A stretch of DNA of 52,420 nt, from the NCBI GenBank assembly GCA_905236805.1, contig CAJOPH010000025.1, positions 1 through 52,420 on the forward strand. The letters are read 5' to 3'. How positions within the stretch are numbered: the first letter of the stretch is position 1; each line of letters starts with the position of its first letter. Below are positions 17,922 through 28,300 of the stretch, in pieces. This stretch comes from an uncultured Eubacterium sp. Its GTDB lineage: Bacteria; Bacillota; Clostridia; Lachnospirales; Lachnospiraceae. A program made the translations under genes and the position numbers. The notes beneath the pieces were generated by a model. It ran no database searches, was not told the origin of the DNA, and was given only the letters and a program-made list of their open reading frames with translations.

Positions 17922-18944
17922 ATGGGATTATTCAGCAAGCTTAAACAGGGTCTTTCAAAGACCAGGGATTCCATAGTTTCGGGGATAGACTCTGTATTTT
18001 ACGGTGCCTCTTCCATAGACGATGACTTCTACGACGAGATAGAGGAAATCCTCGTTATGGGGGATATCGGGATAAATACCACAGAAAAGATAATGGAAGA
18101 CCTTAAGGAAAGGGTAAGGAAGGAACATATTAAAGAACCCTTGGAGTCAAGGCGCCTTTTGATGGAAAGCATAGAAAAAAGGATGGAGACTGAAGGGGAC
18201 CTTTATGAGTTCGAAAAAAAGCCCTCGGTCATATTGGTGATAGGCGTAAACGGCGTGGGAAAGACCACTACCATAGGAAAGCTTTCTGCCCAGTTAAGGT
18301 CACTTGGCAAAAACGTCATAATAGCCGCGGCAGATACCTTCAGGGCGGCGGCCAAAGAGCAGCTTGAAGTATGGGCAAAAAGGTCTGATGCTCAGTTTGT
18401 CTACGGCCAGGACGGTCAAGACCCTGCCTCCGTGGTATTTGACGCCGCATCCGCGGCAAAGGCAAGGGGGTGTGACATACTCCTTGTGGATACCGCGGGG
18501 AGACTTCACAACAAAAAAAACCTCATGGATGAGCTTGGAAAGATAAACCGCGTCATAGACAGGGAGCTTCCTGATTTTCACAAAGAAAGTCTCATAGTGG
18601 TGGATTCTGCCACGGGGCAGAATGCGTTAAGCCAGGCAAAGGCTTTTTCGGAAACCGTGGATGCGACGGGGGTAATACTTACCAAGATGGACGGCTCTGC
18701 CAAAGGCGGGATAGCCGTGGCCATACAGACCCAGCTTAATATTCCCGTCAAATACATAGGGGTGGGTGAGCAGATAGAAGATTTGCAAAAGTTTGACCCA
18801 AAAGCCTTTATAGAGGCCCTCTTTGACAGAAATGCAGATGACGATGAAGCAGAAGATAATGAAGAAGATGAGGCAATGCCGGAAGATGGTGGGGAAGTTT
18901 CCGAAGATGACGGGGCAGTTTCTAAAGACGAAGGGGCCAAATGA
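17922..18944 (+). CDS. ftsY: Signal recognition particle receptor FtsY
   Basis: This SRP GTPase receptor docks ribosome-SRP complexes at the membrane. In its 340 residues the N domain covers about 1-95. Walker A GVNGVGKT is at 108-115, followed by [18 protein letters not shown] at 190-194 and TKMD at 254-257. Residues 304-340 form a highly acidic C-terminal tail with imperfect [18 protein letters not shown] repeats; this is unusual because the acidic A domain of other FtsY proteins is N-terminal. AGGAGG is 7 bases upstream, within a leader carrying two ACAGTTCCT copies. It overlaps ispF by ATGA. Confidence 0.97.
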   Translation: MGLFSKLKQGLSKTRDSIVSGIDSVFYGASSIDDDFYDEIEEILVMGDIGINTTEKIMEDLKERVRKEHIKEPLESRRLLMESIEKRMETEGDLYEFEKKPSVILVIGVNGVGKTTTIGKLSAQLRSLGKNVIIAAADTFRAAAKEQLEVWAKRSDAQFVYGQDGQDPASVVFDAASAAKARGCDILLVDTAGRLHNKKNLMDELGKINRVIDRELPDFHKESLIVVDSATGQNALSQAKAFSETVDATGVILTKMDGSAKGGIAVAIQTQLNIPVKYIGVGEQIEDLQKFDPKAFIEALFDRNADDDEAEDNEEDEAMPEDGGEVSEDDGAVSKDEGAK

Positions 18945-19420
18945 AAATGAGGGTAGGTTTTGGATATGACGCGCACAGGCTTACATATGGGCGAAGGCTC
19001 GTATTGGGAGGCGTTGACATTCCCTACGAAAAAGGATTGGATGGCCATTCCGATGCGGATGTTTTGCTTCATGCCATAATGGACGCTTTGCTCGGGGCGG
19101 CCGCTTTGGGAGACATAGGGACAAATTTTCCCGATACCGAAAAGGCCTATGAAGGGATATCTTCACTAAAGCTCCTTGAAAAAGTCGGAAAAAAGCTTGA
19201 TGATAATAATTATCAAATAATTAACATCGATTCCACCATTGTAGCCCAAAAGCCAAAGCTTAAAGACTACATCGAAGATATGAAAAGAAACATCGCGGAT
19301 TGCTTAGGCCTTTTGGCAAGGGATGTTTCCGTAAAAGCCACTACGGAAGAAAAAATGGGGTTTACGGGCGATGGCACGGGGATATCTTCCTATGCGGTGT
19401 GCCTGATAGAGGGAAAATAA
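18941..19420 (+). CDS. ispF: 2-C-methyl-D-erythritol 2,4-cyclodiphosphate synthase
   Basis: IspF forms the cyclodiphosphate in the non-mevalonate isoprenoid pathway. The 159-residue protein shows [10 protein letters not shown] with the metal-binding Asp and His, [28 protein letters not shown], and [17 protein letters not shown]. Start could be 18941 or the second ATG at 18947 (MRVGFGYD); the first gives an ATGA overlap with ftsY. No other isoprenoid gene is nearby. Overlaps at both ends imply cotranscription with ftsY and glpK. Confidence 0.97.
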   Translation: MKMRVGFGYDAHRLTYGRRLVLGGVDIPYEKGLDGHSDADVLLHAIMDALLGAAALGDIGTNFPDTEKAYEGISSLKLLEKVGKKLDDNNYQIINIDSTIVAQKPKLKDYIEDMKRNIADCLGLLARDVSVKATTEEKMGFTGDGTGISSYAVCLIEGK

Positions 19421-20913
19421 TGGGAAGATACATACTATCATTGGATCAGGGAACTACCAGCTCCAGGGCTATAGTTTTTGACAAGGGTGGAAATATCATA
19501 TCCATGTCCCAAAAGGAGTTTGGGCAGATATATCCAAAGCCCTACTGGGTGGAGCATGACCCCATGGAGATACTTTCTTCACAGCTAAAGGTGGCAAAAG
19601 ATGCCCTATCAAAGAAAAATATCCCTGCTGAAGATATTATCTCGATAGGTATCACCAATCAGAGGGAGACCACCGTGGTATGGGAAAAGGATACGGGAAA
19701 ACCCATATATAACGCCATCTGCTGGCAGTGCCACAGGACGGCTGACATGATAGAAGACCTGCTTGATGATGAAAAAAAAGACCTCATAAAAAGAAAGAGC
19801 GGCCTTATCCCCGACGCGTATTTCAGCGCTTCAAAGCTTGCGTGGATCCTTGACAGGAAAGATTCTGACAGAAAAAGGGCAAAAAAAGGAGAGCTTCTTT
19901 TTGGCACCGTGGATTCGTGGCTGATATGGAACCTTACAAAAAACCATTACACGGATATGACCAACGCCTCCCGCACCATGCTTTTTAATATCCATGACAT
20001 GAAGTGGGATGAAGAGATCTTGGATATCTTTAATATTCCCACCGAAATGCTTCCAAAGGTTTTTCCCTCGGGTGCTTTTTACGGGGAGTGCGATGAAAGA
20101 TTTTTTGGAAAAAAGATTCCCATTACCGGAGTTGCCGGAGACCAGCAGGCGGCACTTTTTGGACAGATGTGCTTTGGGAAGGGCGATGTAAAAAACACCT
20201 ATGGCACGGGGTGCTTTCTCCTTATGAACACGCAGGATGAGATCATTGAATCAAAAAACGGGCTTTTGACCACGGTAGCTTCCACCCTGGAAGGAGAGAA
20301 GACCCAATATGCCCTGGAGGGAAGCGTATTCATAGGCGGAGCCTGTGTTCAGTGGCTTAGGGATGAGCTTAGGATCATAGACAGGGCCTGTGATACGGAG
20401 GATATATGTGAAAAAAATAACAAACAGTCGCAGGTGTACCTGGTGCCATCCTTTACGGGAATGGGTGCTCCCTACTGGAACCCTAATGCCAAAGGGATGC
20501 TTACCGGCATAGGAAGAAATACCGGCCGGGAGGATATCATAAAGGCCGCCGTAGACTCCATATGTTACCAGGTGGCCGACGTGGCAGGTGCCATGGAGGA
20601 AGACGCAAAGACAAAGCTTACCTCCCTTAAGGTAGACGGAGGAGCATCCGCAAATAATTACCTTCTAAAATTCCAGGCCGACATATTGGGAAAAAAAGTA
20701 ATAAGGCCATCCTGCGTCGAAAGTACCGCGCTGGGGGCAGCCTACCTTTCGGGGCTTTATACGGGCTTTTGGAAGGACAGGGATGAAATCAGGGAAAATG
20801 CCTCGGTGGATAGGGTTTTTGAACCGAAGATAGACAAGGAAAAAAGAGACAAACTCACGGGCGGATGGAAAAAGGCGGTAAAGGCAGCTTTGTATCTGGC
20901 GGATTTGGAGTAA
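19420..20913 (+). CDS. glpK: Glycerol kinase
   Basis: GlpK phosphorylates glycerol to sn-glycerol 3-phosphate in the cytoplasm. The 497-residue product, starting at the ATG that overlaps the ispF stop (TAATG), has the FGGY-kinase pattern: LSLDQGTTSSRAIVFD, GITNQRETTVVW, NAICWQCHRT, PITGVAGDQQAALFGQ, NTYGTGCFLLMN and GGACVQWLRDEL. No glpF or glpD is close by. A longer in-frame reading from 19300 merely runs back into ispF. Confidence 0.97.
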   Translation: MGRYILSLDQGTTSSRAIVFDKGGNIISMSQKEFGQIYPKPYWVEHDPMEILSSQLKVAKDALSKKNIPAEDIISIGITNQRETTVVWEKDTGKPIYNAICWQCHRTADMIEDLLDDEKKDLIKRKSGLIPDAYFSASKLAWILDRKDSDRKRAKKGELLFGTVDSWLIWNLTKNHYTDMTNASRTMLFNIHDMKWDEEILDIFNIPTEMLPKVFPSGAFYGECDERFFGKKIPITGVAGDQQAALFGQMCFGKGDVKNTYGTGCFLLMNTQDEIIESKNGLLTTVASTLEGEKTQYALEGSVFIGGACVQWLRDELRIIDRACDTEDICEKNNKQSQVYLVPSFTGMGAPYWNPNAKGMLTGIGRNTGREDIIKAAVDSICYQVADVAGAMEEDAKTKLTSLKVDGGASANNYLLKFQADILGKKVIRPSCVESTALGAAYLSGLYTGFWKDRDEIRENASVDRVFEPKIDKEKRDKLTGGWKKAVKAALYLADLE

Positions 20914-20929
20914 AATAATTTAATAATAT

Positions 20930-21619
20930 ATGAGATTCTTAAAATATTTCAGGGAACAGGTAAAAATAATAAGGGAAAGGGATCCCGCGATCCATTCAGA
21001 CCTTGAGGTATTGCTGTATCCAAGCTTCTGGGCGGTGTGGAACTACAGAAAGGCTCACAAGCATTACCTTAAGGGGCATTATTTTAAGGCCAGGAAGATA
21101 TCCCAAAGGTCTGCCAGAAAGACCGGGATAGAGATCCACCCCGGTGCCGTGATAGGGGAGGGATTTTTCATAGACCATGGAACGGGGGTCATCATAGGAG
21201 AGACATCCGTAATCGGGAAAAATGTGACCCTCTACCAGGGGGTGACCCTTGGTGGTACCGGAAAAGAAACAGGAAAAAGGCACCCCACCATAGGGGATAA
21301 TGTCATGATAAGCGCAGGTGCCAAGGTCTTAGGGTCTTTTACCGTGGGGGAAAATTCCAAGATAGGCGCAGGGAGCGTGGTCATAAGGGAAGTCCCTCCA
21401 AACTGTACTGTGGTAGGGGTACCCGGGCAGATAGTAAAGCAGGAAGACATAAAGATCCCCAGGGAAGACTTAGATCAGGTAGACCTGCCGGATCCGCTCA
21501 GGGAAGACATAAACATCCTTCAGAAAGAAAACACGGCACTGGTAAACAGGATAATAGAGCTCGAAAAGGAAGTAAAGTCTGTGCTTAAGGTCGATAGCAA
21601 CAAGGGATCGGGGATATAG
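20930..21619 (+). CDS. cysE: Serine O-acetyltransferase
   Basis: CysE acetylates serine to O-acetylserine, the carbon skeleton for cysteine. The 229-residue protein has the N-terminal helical domain and a left-handed beta-helix of hexapeptide repeats ([24 protein letters not shown], then [13 protein letters not shown] and [20 protein letters not shown]). The C terminus ends in a short coiled coil. No strong ribosome site precedes the ATG. cysS follows after 8 bases, the cysE-cysS order typical of Firmicutes. Confidence 0.95.
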   Translation: MRFLKYFREQVKIIRERDPAIHSDLEVLLYPSFWAVWNYRKAHKHYLKGHYFKARKISQRSARKTGIEIHPGAVIGEGFFIDHGTGVIIGETSVIGKNVTLYQGVTLGGTGKETGKRHPTIGDNVMISAGAKVLGSFTVGENSKIGAGSVVIREVPPNCTVVGVPGQIVKQEDIKIPREDLDQVDLPDPLREDINILQKENTALVNRIIELEKEVKSVLKVDSNKGSGI

Positions 21620-21627
21620 GAGAAAAG

Positions 21628-23049
21628 ATGAAGATATATAATACATTGTCCCGAAAAAAAGAAGAATTTGTCCCATTGGAAGAGGGAAAGGTATCGATGT
21701 ACGTCTGCGGTCCTACCGTCTACAATCTGATACATATAGGAAACGCAAGGCCCATGATAGTATTTGACACGGTAAGGAGGTATTTTGAGCACAAGGGATA
21801 TAGTGTCAACTACGTCTCGAATTTTACCGATGTGGACGACAAGATAATAAAAAAGGCAAATGAAGAGGGAGTAAGCGCCCGTGAGATTTCCACAAAATAT
21901 ATCAAAGAGTGCAAAAAGGACATGGAGGGCATGAACGTAATGCCTGCCACGACCCACCCTTTGGCCACGCGGGAAATAGACGGGATGATAGATATGATAA
22001 GCACCCTTATAGATAAGGGAAATGCCTACAGGGCAGACGACGGGACGGTATATTTCAGGACCAAAAGCTTTAAGGAATACGGAAAGCTTTCAGGAAAAAA
22101 TATAGAAGACTTAGAGTCAGGGCACAGGGACATAAAGGTGACGGGGGAGCTTAAGGAAGATCCCCTTGATTTCGTGCTCTGGAAGCCGAAGAAAGAAGGA
22201 GAGCCCTTTTGGGAGTCTCCCTGGTCCGAGGGCAGACCCGGATGGCACATAGAATGCTCCGTCATGGCAAAAAAATACTTAGGGGACAGCATAGACATCC
22301 ATGCGGGAGGAGAAGACCTTATTTTTCCCCACCACGAAAATGAGATAGCCCAAAGCGAGTCCGCAAACGGAAAGATATTTTCCAAATACTGGATGCACAA
22401 TGCCTTCCTCAAGGTGGATAATGAAAAGATGAGTAAGTCCCTTGGTAATTTTTTTACGGTAAGGGATATAGAAGGTCATTATGACTTAAATGTTTTAAGG
22501 TTTTTTATGCTTAGCGTCCATTACAGAAGCCCATTAAACTTTTCCGATGAGCTGATGGAGTCTGCAAAAAGGGGATTAGATAGAATAATAAATGCCTGCG
22601 AAAACCTTAAAGACCTTATGGAAGGCGCCGCAGAAAAAGGGCTTACGGATGATGAAAAGATCAAATTAGACGAAGCAGGCACTTTCCGCGCAAAGTTTGA
22701 AACAGCCATGGAAGATGACTTTAATACGGCGGATGCGGTATCGGCCGTGTTTGAGCTGGTAAAATGGGCAAATACCAACGCCCGTTTGGACCGGTCCAAA
22801 GAATTCCTTAATATGATCCTTATGGAAATAAACGACCTTATGGATATTTTGGGAGTAAAAACAGACAGGGAAGAAAAGTCCCATGAGGGCGGATTGGAAA
22901 AAAGCGATATAGAAGCCTTCATAGAAGAAAGAAAGGCCGCAAAAAAAGAAAAAAACTTCCAAAGGGCAGATGAAATAAGGGATTTATTAAAGGCTAAGGG
23001 AATCATTTTGGAAGATACCAGGGAAGGCACGAAATGGAAGAGGATTTAA
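21628..23049 (+). CDS. cysS: Cysteinyl-tRNA synthetase
   Basis: The 473-residue class I synthetase charges tRNA-Cys. Signatures: MYVCGPTVYN with a zinc-ligand Cys, HIGNARP (HIGH motif), GRPGWHIECSVM and GGEDLIFPHHENEIAQSE with further zinc ligands, and KMSKSLGNF (KMSKS). AGGAGA sits just before the ATG. The last 16 bases overlap mrnC, so both are cotranscribed. Confidence 0.98.
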   Translation: MKIYNTLSRKKEEFVPLEEGKVSMYVCGPTVYNLIHIGNARPMIVFDTVRRYFEHKGYSVNYVSNFTDVDDKIIKKANEEGVSAREISTKYIKECKKDMEGMNVMPATTHPLATREIDGMIDMISTLIDKGNAYRADDGTVYFRTKSFKEYGKLSGKNIEDLESGHRDIKVTGELKEDPLDFVLWKPKKEGEPFWESPWSEGRPGWHIECSVMAKKYLGDSIDIHAGGEDLIFPHHENEIAQSESANGKIFSKYWMHNAFLKVDNEKMSKSLGNFFTVRDIEGHYDLNVLRFFMLSVHYRSPLNFSDELMESAKRGLDRIINACENLKDLMEGAAEKGLTDDEKIKLDEAGTFRAKFETAMEDDFNTADAVSAVFELVKWANTNARLDRSKEFLNMILMEINDLMDILGVKTDREEKSHEGGLEKSDIEAFIEERKAAKKEKNFQRADEIRDLLKAKGIILEDTREGTKWKRI

Positions 23050-23483
23050 ATTTATCTTCCCTCATAGGAAAAAGGTTCGGTATCGAAAAAAAAGATTTAA
23101 GGACATATTCCCCCCTTACATTGGCCTTTGTGGGGGATAATATCTATGAGCTTGTGATAAGGACCATCATAGTGGAATCGGGGAATATGTCCCCCGCAAA
23201 TCTTCAAAGAAAAAGCGCAGGATACGCAAGGGCTACCTACCAGGCGAAGATGGCAGATCTTCTTTTGCCATATCTTTCGGAGGAAGAAAAAGATATATTA
23301 AGGCGCGGGAAAAACGCAAAGGTTCATACCAGGGCAAAGAACGCATCGGCGAAAGAATACCATGTGGCCACGGGGCTCGAGAGTCTTTTGGGATACCTCT
23401 ACCTTAAAGGGAGGACGGAGAGGATCCTGGATATTATTTTCGAGGGATTAAGGCAGATGGATAAAGATCAGGAAGAAAGATGA
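23034..23483 (+). CDS. mrnC: Mini-ribonuclease III
   Basis: Mini-III matures 23S rRNA termini in Firmicutes. The 149-residue protein has the RNase III catalytic fold without a dsRNA-binding domain: SPLTLAFVGDNIYELVIR, RRGKNAK and GLESLLGYLYLKGRTERI. It overlaps cysS and is followed by rlmB, matching the cysS-mrnC-yacO arrangement in Bacillus. Confidence 0.95.
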   Translation: MEEDLNLSSLIGKRFGIEKKDLRTYSPLTLAFVGDNIYELVIRTIIVESGNMSPANLQRKSAGYARATYQAKMADLLLPYLSEEEKDILRRGKNAKVHTRAKNASAKEYHVATGLESLLGYLYLKGRTERILDIIFEGLRQMDKDQEER

Positions 23484-23505
23484 TAGATAAAGATGAGGGA
23501 TAAAA

Positions 23506-24255
23506 ATGAGAGATAAAGAATCGGTTCTTGAGGGAAGAAATCCCGTATTGGAAGCCTTTAAGGCAAAAAAGCCATTTGACAGGATCTTTATCCAAAAGGG
23601 TCTGGACGACTCACCCATAAGGTCTATCATGGATAAGGCCAAAAGAAACAACATCCAGGTTAAATTTCTAACAAAAAACAAGCTGGATGAAATCTCGCAG
23701 ACGGGGGCGCACCAGGGGGTAATAGCCTATCTTGCGGCCTTTGGATACTCTTCAATCGATGATATATTGGAAAGGGCAAAAAAAAGGGGGGAAGATCCCT
23801 TTATTTTCATATTGGACGCAATAGAAGACCCTCACAATCTTGGAGCGATCATAAGGACTGCGGACGCGGCAGGGGTCCATGGGGTAATAATCCCCAAAAA
23901 CAGGGCCTCTTCCCTCACATCATCTGCCGCAAAGGCCTCGGCGGGAGCCATAAGCCATGTACCGGTGGCCAAAGTGACGAATTTAAATGATGCCATAAAA
24001 GGCTTAAAAGACAGCGGTCTTTGGATAGTGGGCTCGGATATGGAGGGGGATGACATGTACTCCCTGGACCTTACGGGGCCTTTGGCGATGGTCATAGGGA
24101 ATGAGGGAAAAGGCATATCCAGGCTCACATTGAAAAACTGCGACATGGTGGCAAGGATACCCATGAGGGGAGAGCTAAGCTCCCTGAACGCCTCCGTCGC
24201 GGCAGGGGTTTTGGCCTATGAGGCACTAAGGCAGAGAATGGTAAAAAATGTCTAA
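23506..24255 (+). CDS. rlmB: 23S rRNA (guanosine-2'-O-)-methyltransferase RlmB/TrmH family
   Basis: A SPOUT (TrmH) family 2'-O-methyltransferase of 249 residues. The N-terminal substrate-binding domain includes VLEGRNPVLEAF and the knotted catalytic domain includes ILDAIEDPHNLGAIIRTADAAG, VIGNEGKGIS and IPMRGELSSLNASVAAGVLAYE. The exact rRNA or tRNA target cannot be told from sequence. No terminator is evident after it; a new promoter begins 14 bases downstream. Confidence 0.93.
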   Translation: MRDKESVLEGRNPVLEAFKAKKPFDRIFIQKGLDDSPIRSIMDKAKRNNIQVKFLTKNKLDEISQTGAHQGVIAYLAAFGYSSIDDILERAKKRGEDPFIFILDAIEDPHNLGAIIRTADAAGVHGVIIPKNRASSLTSSAAKASAGAISHVPVAKVTNLNDAIKGLKDSGLWIVGSDMEGDDMYSLDLTGPLAMVIGNEGKGISRLTLKNCDMVARIPMRGELSSLNASVAAGVLAYEALRQRMVKNV

Positions 24256-24269
24256 ATATAGAAAAAAGC

Positions 24270-24298
24270 TTGACTATTGTGCGAATATGTAGTATATT
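24270..24298 (+). promoter_or_regulatory. Promoter for the fibro-slime / peptide-maturation operon
   Basis: TTGACT (24270-24275), 17 bases, TATATT (24293-24298). The predicted start near 24305 leaves a leader of about 48 bases. No other clear promoter is seen until 33445, so it may serve all nine genes in between. Confidence 0.8.
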
Positions 24299-24352
24299 AA
24301 GACAAGTAACTATTTTTCTGTGAACAAAAATTGAAGAACCAGGGTACAAATA

Positions 24353-25315
24353 GTGAAAAAAATGGTAGCGGCAGTGGGATTGGTGGCCGTTTTGGTATTG
24401 GCCGTAGCGGTGGTGGCTGTCTTTTCCATGCGAGGGAGAAAGGGCGAAGAAAGTATCAGCGCTAATGCTTCAGGGGAGGTAAATCTACAGGAAAGTAAAT
24501 CTCCTTCGGACCTTGCGGAAGATATGGCAGATTCTTCGGGAGACGGAAAGGCAGATCTTGATGAAACCGAAAACGCCGGCAAAGCTTCTGTGGGAGAGGA
24601 TGATACCGCAAGCGACGCATTAAATAATGACGCATCTGCGGAAGAAAATGATGCCGGCAAAGAGTTTTCTTTTGCCAAGACCGACACGGACGGTGCGTCA
24701 GTAACTACGGACGGATCCGTTGATATATCTTCCATAGAGGGCTTTACCCTTAAAGAAATGACGCAAGAGCCCATATCATCGGGAAGGATAAGGATAGTGG
24801 CATTGGGATCTTATTCGGGATTATTTTTTGAGGATGGTTCTGATGAGGAAAAGGAAGATATCTTTGCCGTGGTAGTTACCAATACCACTGACAGGTTTTT
24901 ACAATATTCCGAGATCACCTTTTCCGATGGAAACGGAAAAGAGGCTTCTTTTTCCATCAGCAATATTCCGTCCGGGGCATCCTGCCTTGCCCTCGAGAAA
25001 AATGCAAAGGAATATGCTAAATCCTATGAATATCAGGAGGATGTGAGCGCATTCATAGGAGACGTCTCACTCCACAGGGATGTTTTTTCATGGGAGATAG
25101 CAGATAACATATTGGAGCTGTCAAACAATGGTACAGATGACATTAAGGAGGTGTATGTGTACTACAAGAACGCCGAGGAAGGGGTATACCTCGGCGGCAT
25201 CACGTACCGGGTGCGCTTTGAGGATCTGGGTGCAAAGGAAGAAGGACAGGAATTGTCAAAGCACCTAAGCGCATCAAAGAGTAACATCATGATGGTGGAT
25301 ATCATCAGCGATTAG
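24353..25315 (+). CDS. Membrane-anchored protein with acidic linker and C-terminal beta domain
   Basis: This 320-residue protein has one N-terminal hydrophobic segment (about residues 5-24), most likely an uncleaved anchor. An Asp/Glu/Ser-rich linker covers residues 30-115. A beta-rich extracellular domain runs over residues 120-320 (IFAVVVTNTTDRFLQYSEITF), resembling FxLYD-like folds. GTG at 24353 was chosen because AGGG lies 8 bases upstream; ATG at 24362 is an alternative. It is followed after 28 bases by the fibro-slime gene and probably acts with it at the surface. I do not recognise a named family. Confidence 0.6.
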   Translation: MKKMVAAVGLVAVLVLAVAVVAVFSMRGRKGEESISANASGEVNLQESKSPSDLAEDMADSSGDGKADLDETENAGKASVGEDDTASDALNNDASAEENDAGKEFSFAKTDTDGASVTTDGSVDISSIEGFTLKEMTQEPISSGRIRIVALGSYSGLFFEDGSDEEKEDIFAVVVTNTTDRFLQYSEITFSDGNGKEASFSISNIPSGASCLALEKNAKEYAKSYEYQEDVSAFIGDVSLHRDVFSWEIADNILELSNNGTDDIKEVYVYYKNAEEGVYLGGITYRVRFEDLGAKEEGQELSKHLSASKSNIMMVDIISD

Positions 25316-25343
25316 AAAACAGGGAAGGAGGTTTCCAAAGATT

Positions 25344-28300
25344 ATGAAAAAGAAAGTATTATCGTTAGCATTGGCTCTTACGATGGGGCTTAGCCTTGGC
25401 GCATCCGCGGTGCCGGCTCTTGCGGCATCGGGAGACACGGGGCAGGAAGGGCAAGACCTTGAGACGTCCGCATCCACGGCTAAGGCTTCATCAGGGGACG
25501 TGGATCTGCATTATTTTGATGTCACCATGTTTGATTACAAGACGAGGTCTGAAACAGGTTCCAAATTCAACTGGAACGATTATGTAAAGCAGAATTTCCC
25601 GGATGATACAAAAAACATCTACATGAAGGATATGGACTGGGATAAAGATTCTAACGGACAGAAATTTGATATGAGTAGTGGGGTTAATTCCTGGTCACAG
25701 TACAAAGGAATCGAACTGGGCATAGCCAAGGACGAGCTTAATGCTGATTCTGACATTGAATTCAACTATAATGACAATGGATTATTTACGTTGGATAGCA
25801 ATCCTGCAAAGGATGTATTTACAGGTGTGAAATTCCCTATGGTTTTGGATAATGATGGGTATTACAATTTTGACTCTTCGACAATGGACGCGTCTTTCCC
25901 CGGTGGGAAGGGTGAAAACGGCGCTACCATGAATTTCTATAACACCAGTGCCATCTATTCCGATATCAATAAAGATGGATTTTTCCCATACAATGATACC
26001 GAGGGAAAAAGTCGATACAACGGGACGAGGAATTACTACTTCGGAATGAAAATGAATGTAGATTTCTACATGATGAATGATGGGTACATGGATTCTTCCA
26101 AGAAGGAGCCTATAAAGTTTGAGTTTTCCGGTGATGACGACGTATGGGTATATATAGACGGGAAATTGGCTTTGGATCTTGGCGGCATCCACGGTGCGGT
26201 ATATGGAAGCATAGACTTTGCCAGCGGCGATGTATTTGGATATCAGATCTCCGATCCTGACAATACAAATAATACATACACGGAGGAGGCGAACCTCTAC
26301 GCTGTTTTGGGATCTGACTGGAAGAGCTCTGATGAGGTTCATTCCCTCCAGATATACTACATGGAGAGGGGCGCGAATCAGTCCAATCTCAAATTAAGGT
26401 TTAACCTCCCGCAGAAGGATCAGCTGACTGTGGAAAAGGCCTATGATGACACGAGCGCAAATACCGAAAACTATGAGCAGCTCAAGGACAAGGAGTTTAC
26501 CTTCGAGGTAAAGAGGGGAAACTATCCTTTATCCAATGCCTCATATTCGCTCTTCCAGGGAGGTGCCCTCATTGAGAAAAACCTCACCACGAATGAATTG
26601 GGAAGACTTACCCTTAAGTACGATCAAAAGGCTGTATTTGCTTTGGAGATGCCGAGGTCATATTCCAATGAATATACGGTGACCGAGATTACCGACAGTG
26701 ATTACTATGAGTCATCGTGGAATATATGCAAAAACGGTGAAGAGCAGAAGTTCGGTTCAGGTAAGACATCGGATACGTTTACCATACCTTCCAAGTCTGA
26801 ATATGACCGTACGAACATAGACAGCTATACCGTGACTTTCCACAATATCTGGGGCAGTGACCTTGAGGAAAATATAAAGAAAAACGAGCTCAAGGACGAT
26901 GTGGTGGTAGCCGACTACGGCAAAGAAATAGACATAGACGTTTTGGCTAATGACATCATAAATACCGATGACAAGTCGTTTACCTTGGGTGATGATGCCA
27001 CGAATATAAATGGTACATTCGCAAAGAAAGATGAGACCCTGGTAAGCTACACCCCGTTTGATTTCCTCGAGGACATAGAAACAGCCTCCTATTCCGTAAA
27101 AAATACCAGTGGGGATGAGGATACGGCAAAGATTACCGTGATTCCTGCCACCACCGTTTATTATGAGGATGATTTCAACGCGATCACATTCGATGGTGAC
27201 TGGAAAAACGAAGCATCCGAATCATCCGCCAAGGACAAGGTTCAGGATGACGGGCATGTAGGCGAAGGTAACAACTATGGATATGATTCCGGCTATAATG
27301 GAGATCTTCTCTTCTCGGCAGGGGGAGCTAAATACTTTGAGGCATCAAGTGATGAAGAAGAAACAGCTTCTGCTTCATTTACCTTCAAGGGAACGGGATT
27401 TGATATCATAAGCCTTACGGATAATGCTTCTGGTACATTGCTTGTAAATGTGACCAATGAGTCGGGAGATAGGGTATACCAGAGAGTCGTAAACAATAAA
27501 TACACCACGCAGGGAGGAAGGCTCTACCAGGTTCCCGTTATAAACTGTTATGATCTTTCATATGGTACATACACAGTGACACTGACTCCGGGAACGAATG
27601 AAGGCTTTACCTTCTACCTCGATGCCATAAGGGTGTACAACCCCATGGGATCATCCAATGAGACGGCAAATGCCGCATATACCACGGACAAAGAAATAAA
27701 CGCATCTGTAGTGGAAGTACGTGATACCATATTAAATGACGCGGAATCATATGCATCTTCGGCAAACAAAACCCTTTATGTAGACAATGAAGCCGAGGCA
27801 GTCACGGATCTTTCCAAGTATGAGTCCATAGGACCAAATAACGAATTATACCTTAAGAACGGAAATAAGATTTTCACTACGCTTAAGACCGCAAGCGCCA
27901 CAGGACCTTCCTCGGTACAGATCGGGGCAAGGGCTGCCGATGGAAAGGCAGTTTCCCTGGCATTGGAAGTATTTAGGGAAAATGAAGACGGTAACATAGA
28001 GTCCGTAGGAAGCTTCGAGCGGGATATTACATCATCTACGGATATGTACTATGATGTGACGAGCCTCTTTGGTGCCGAAGGGCTTGATTTTGGCAAGGGC
28101 GTGACAATATCCATAGGATATGGTCAGACAGGTGACGGCATTCTTTCCCTTACAAACTTTAAGACAACAGGAGAGGCTGTGACCTTGCTGGTGGGAGATT
28201 CCACCTACAAGACCGTATCTTCGGTATCTACGGCGACAGGGACGTCGGACGTATCCATAGATGCAGGAACCCTTGTTGCGGGTGATGAGGCTTCCGATGA

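Noticed and set aside
19300-19419. Longer N terminus for glycerol kinase
   Set aside because: It overlaps ispF coding sequence; GlpK family proteins start [14 protein letters not shown], at 19420.
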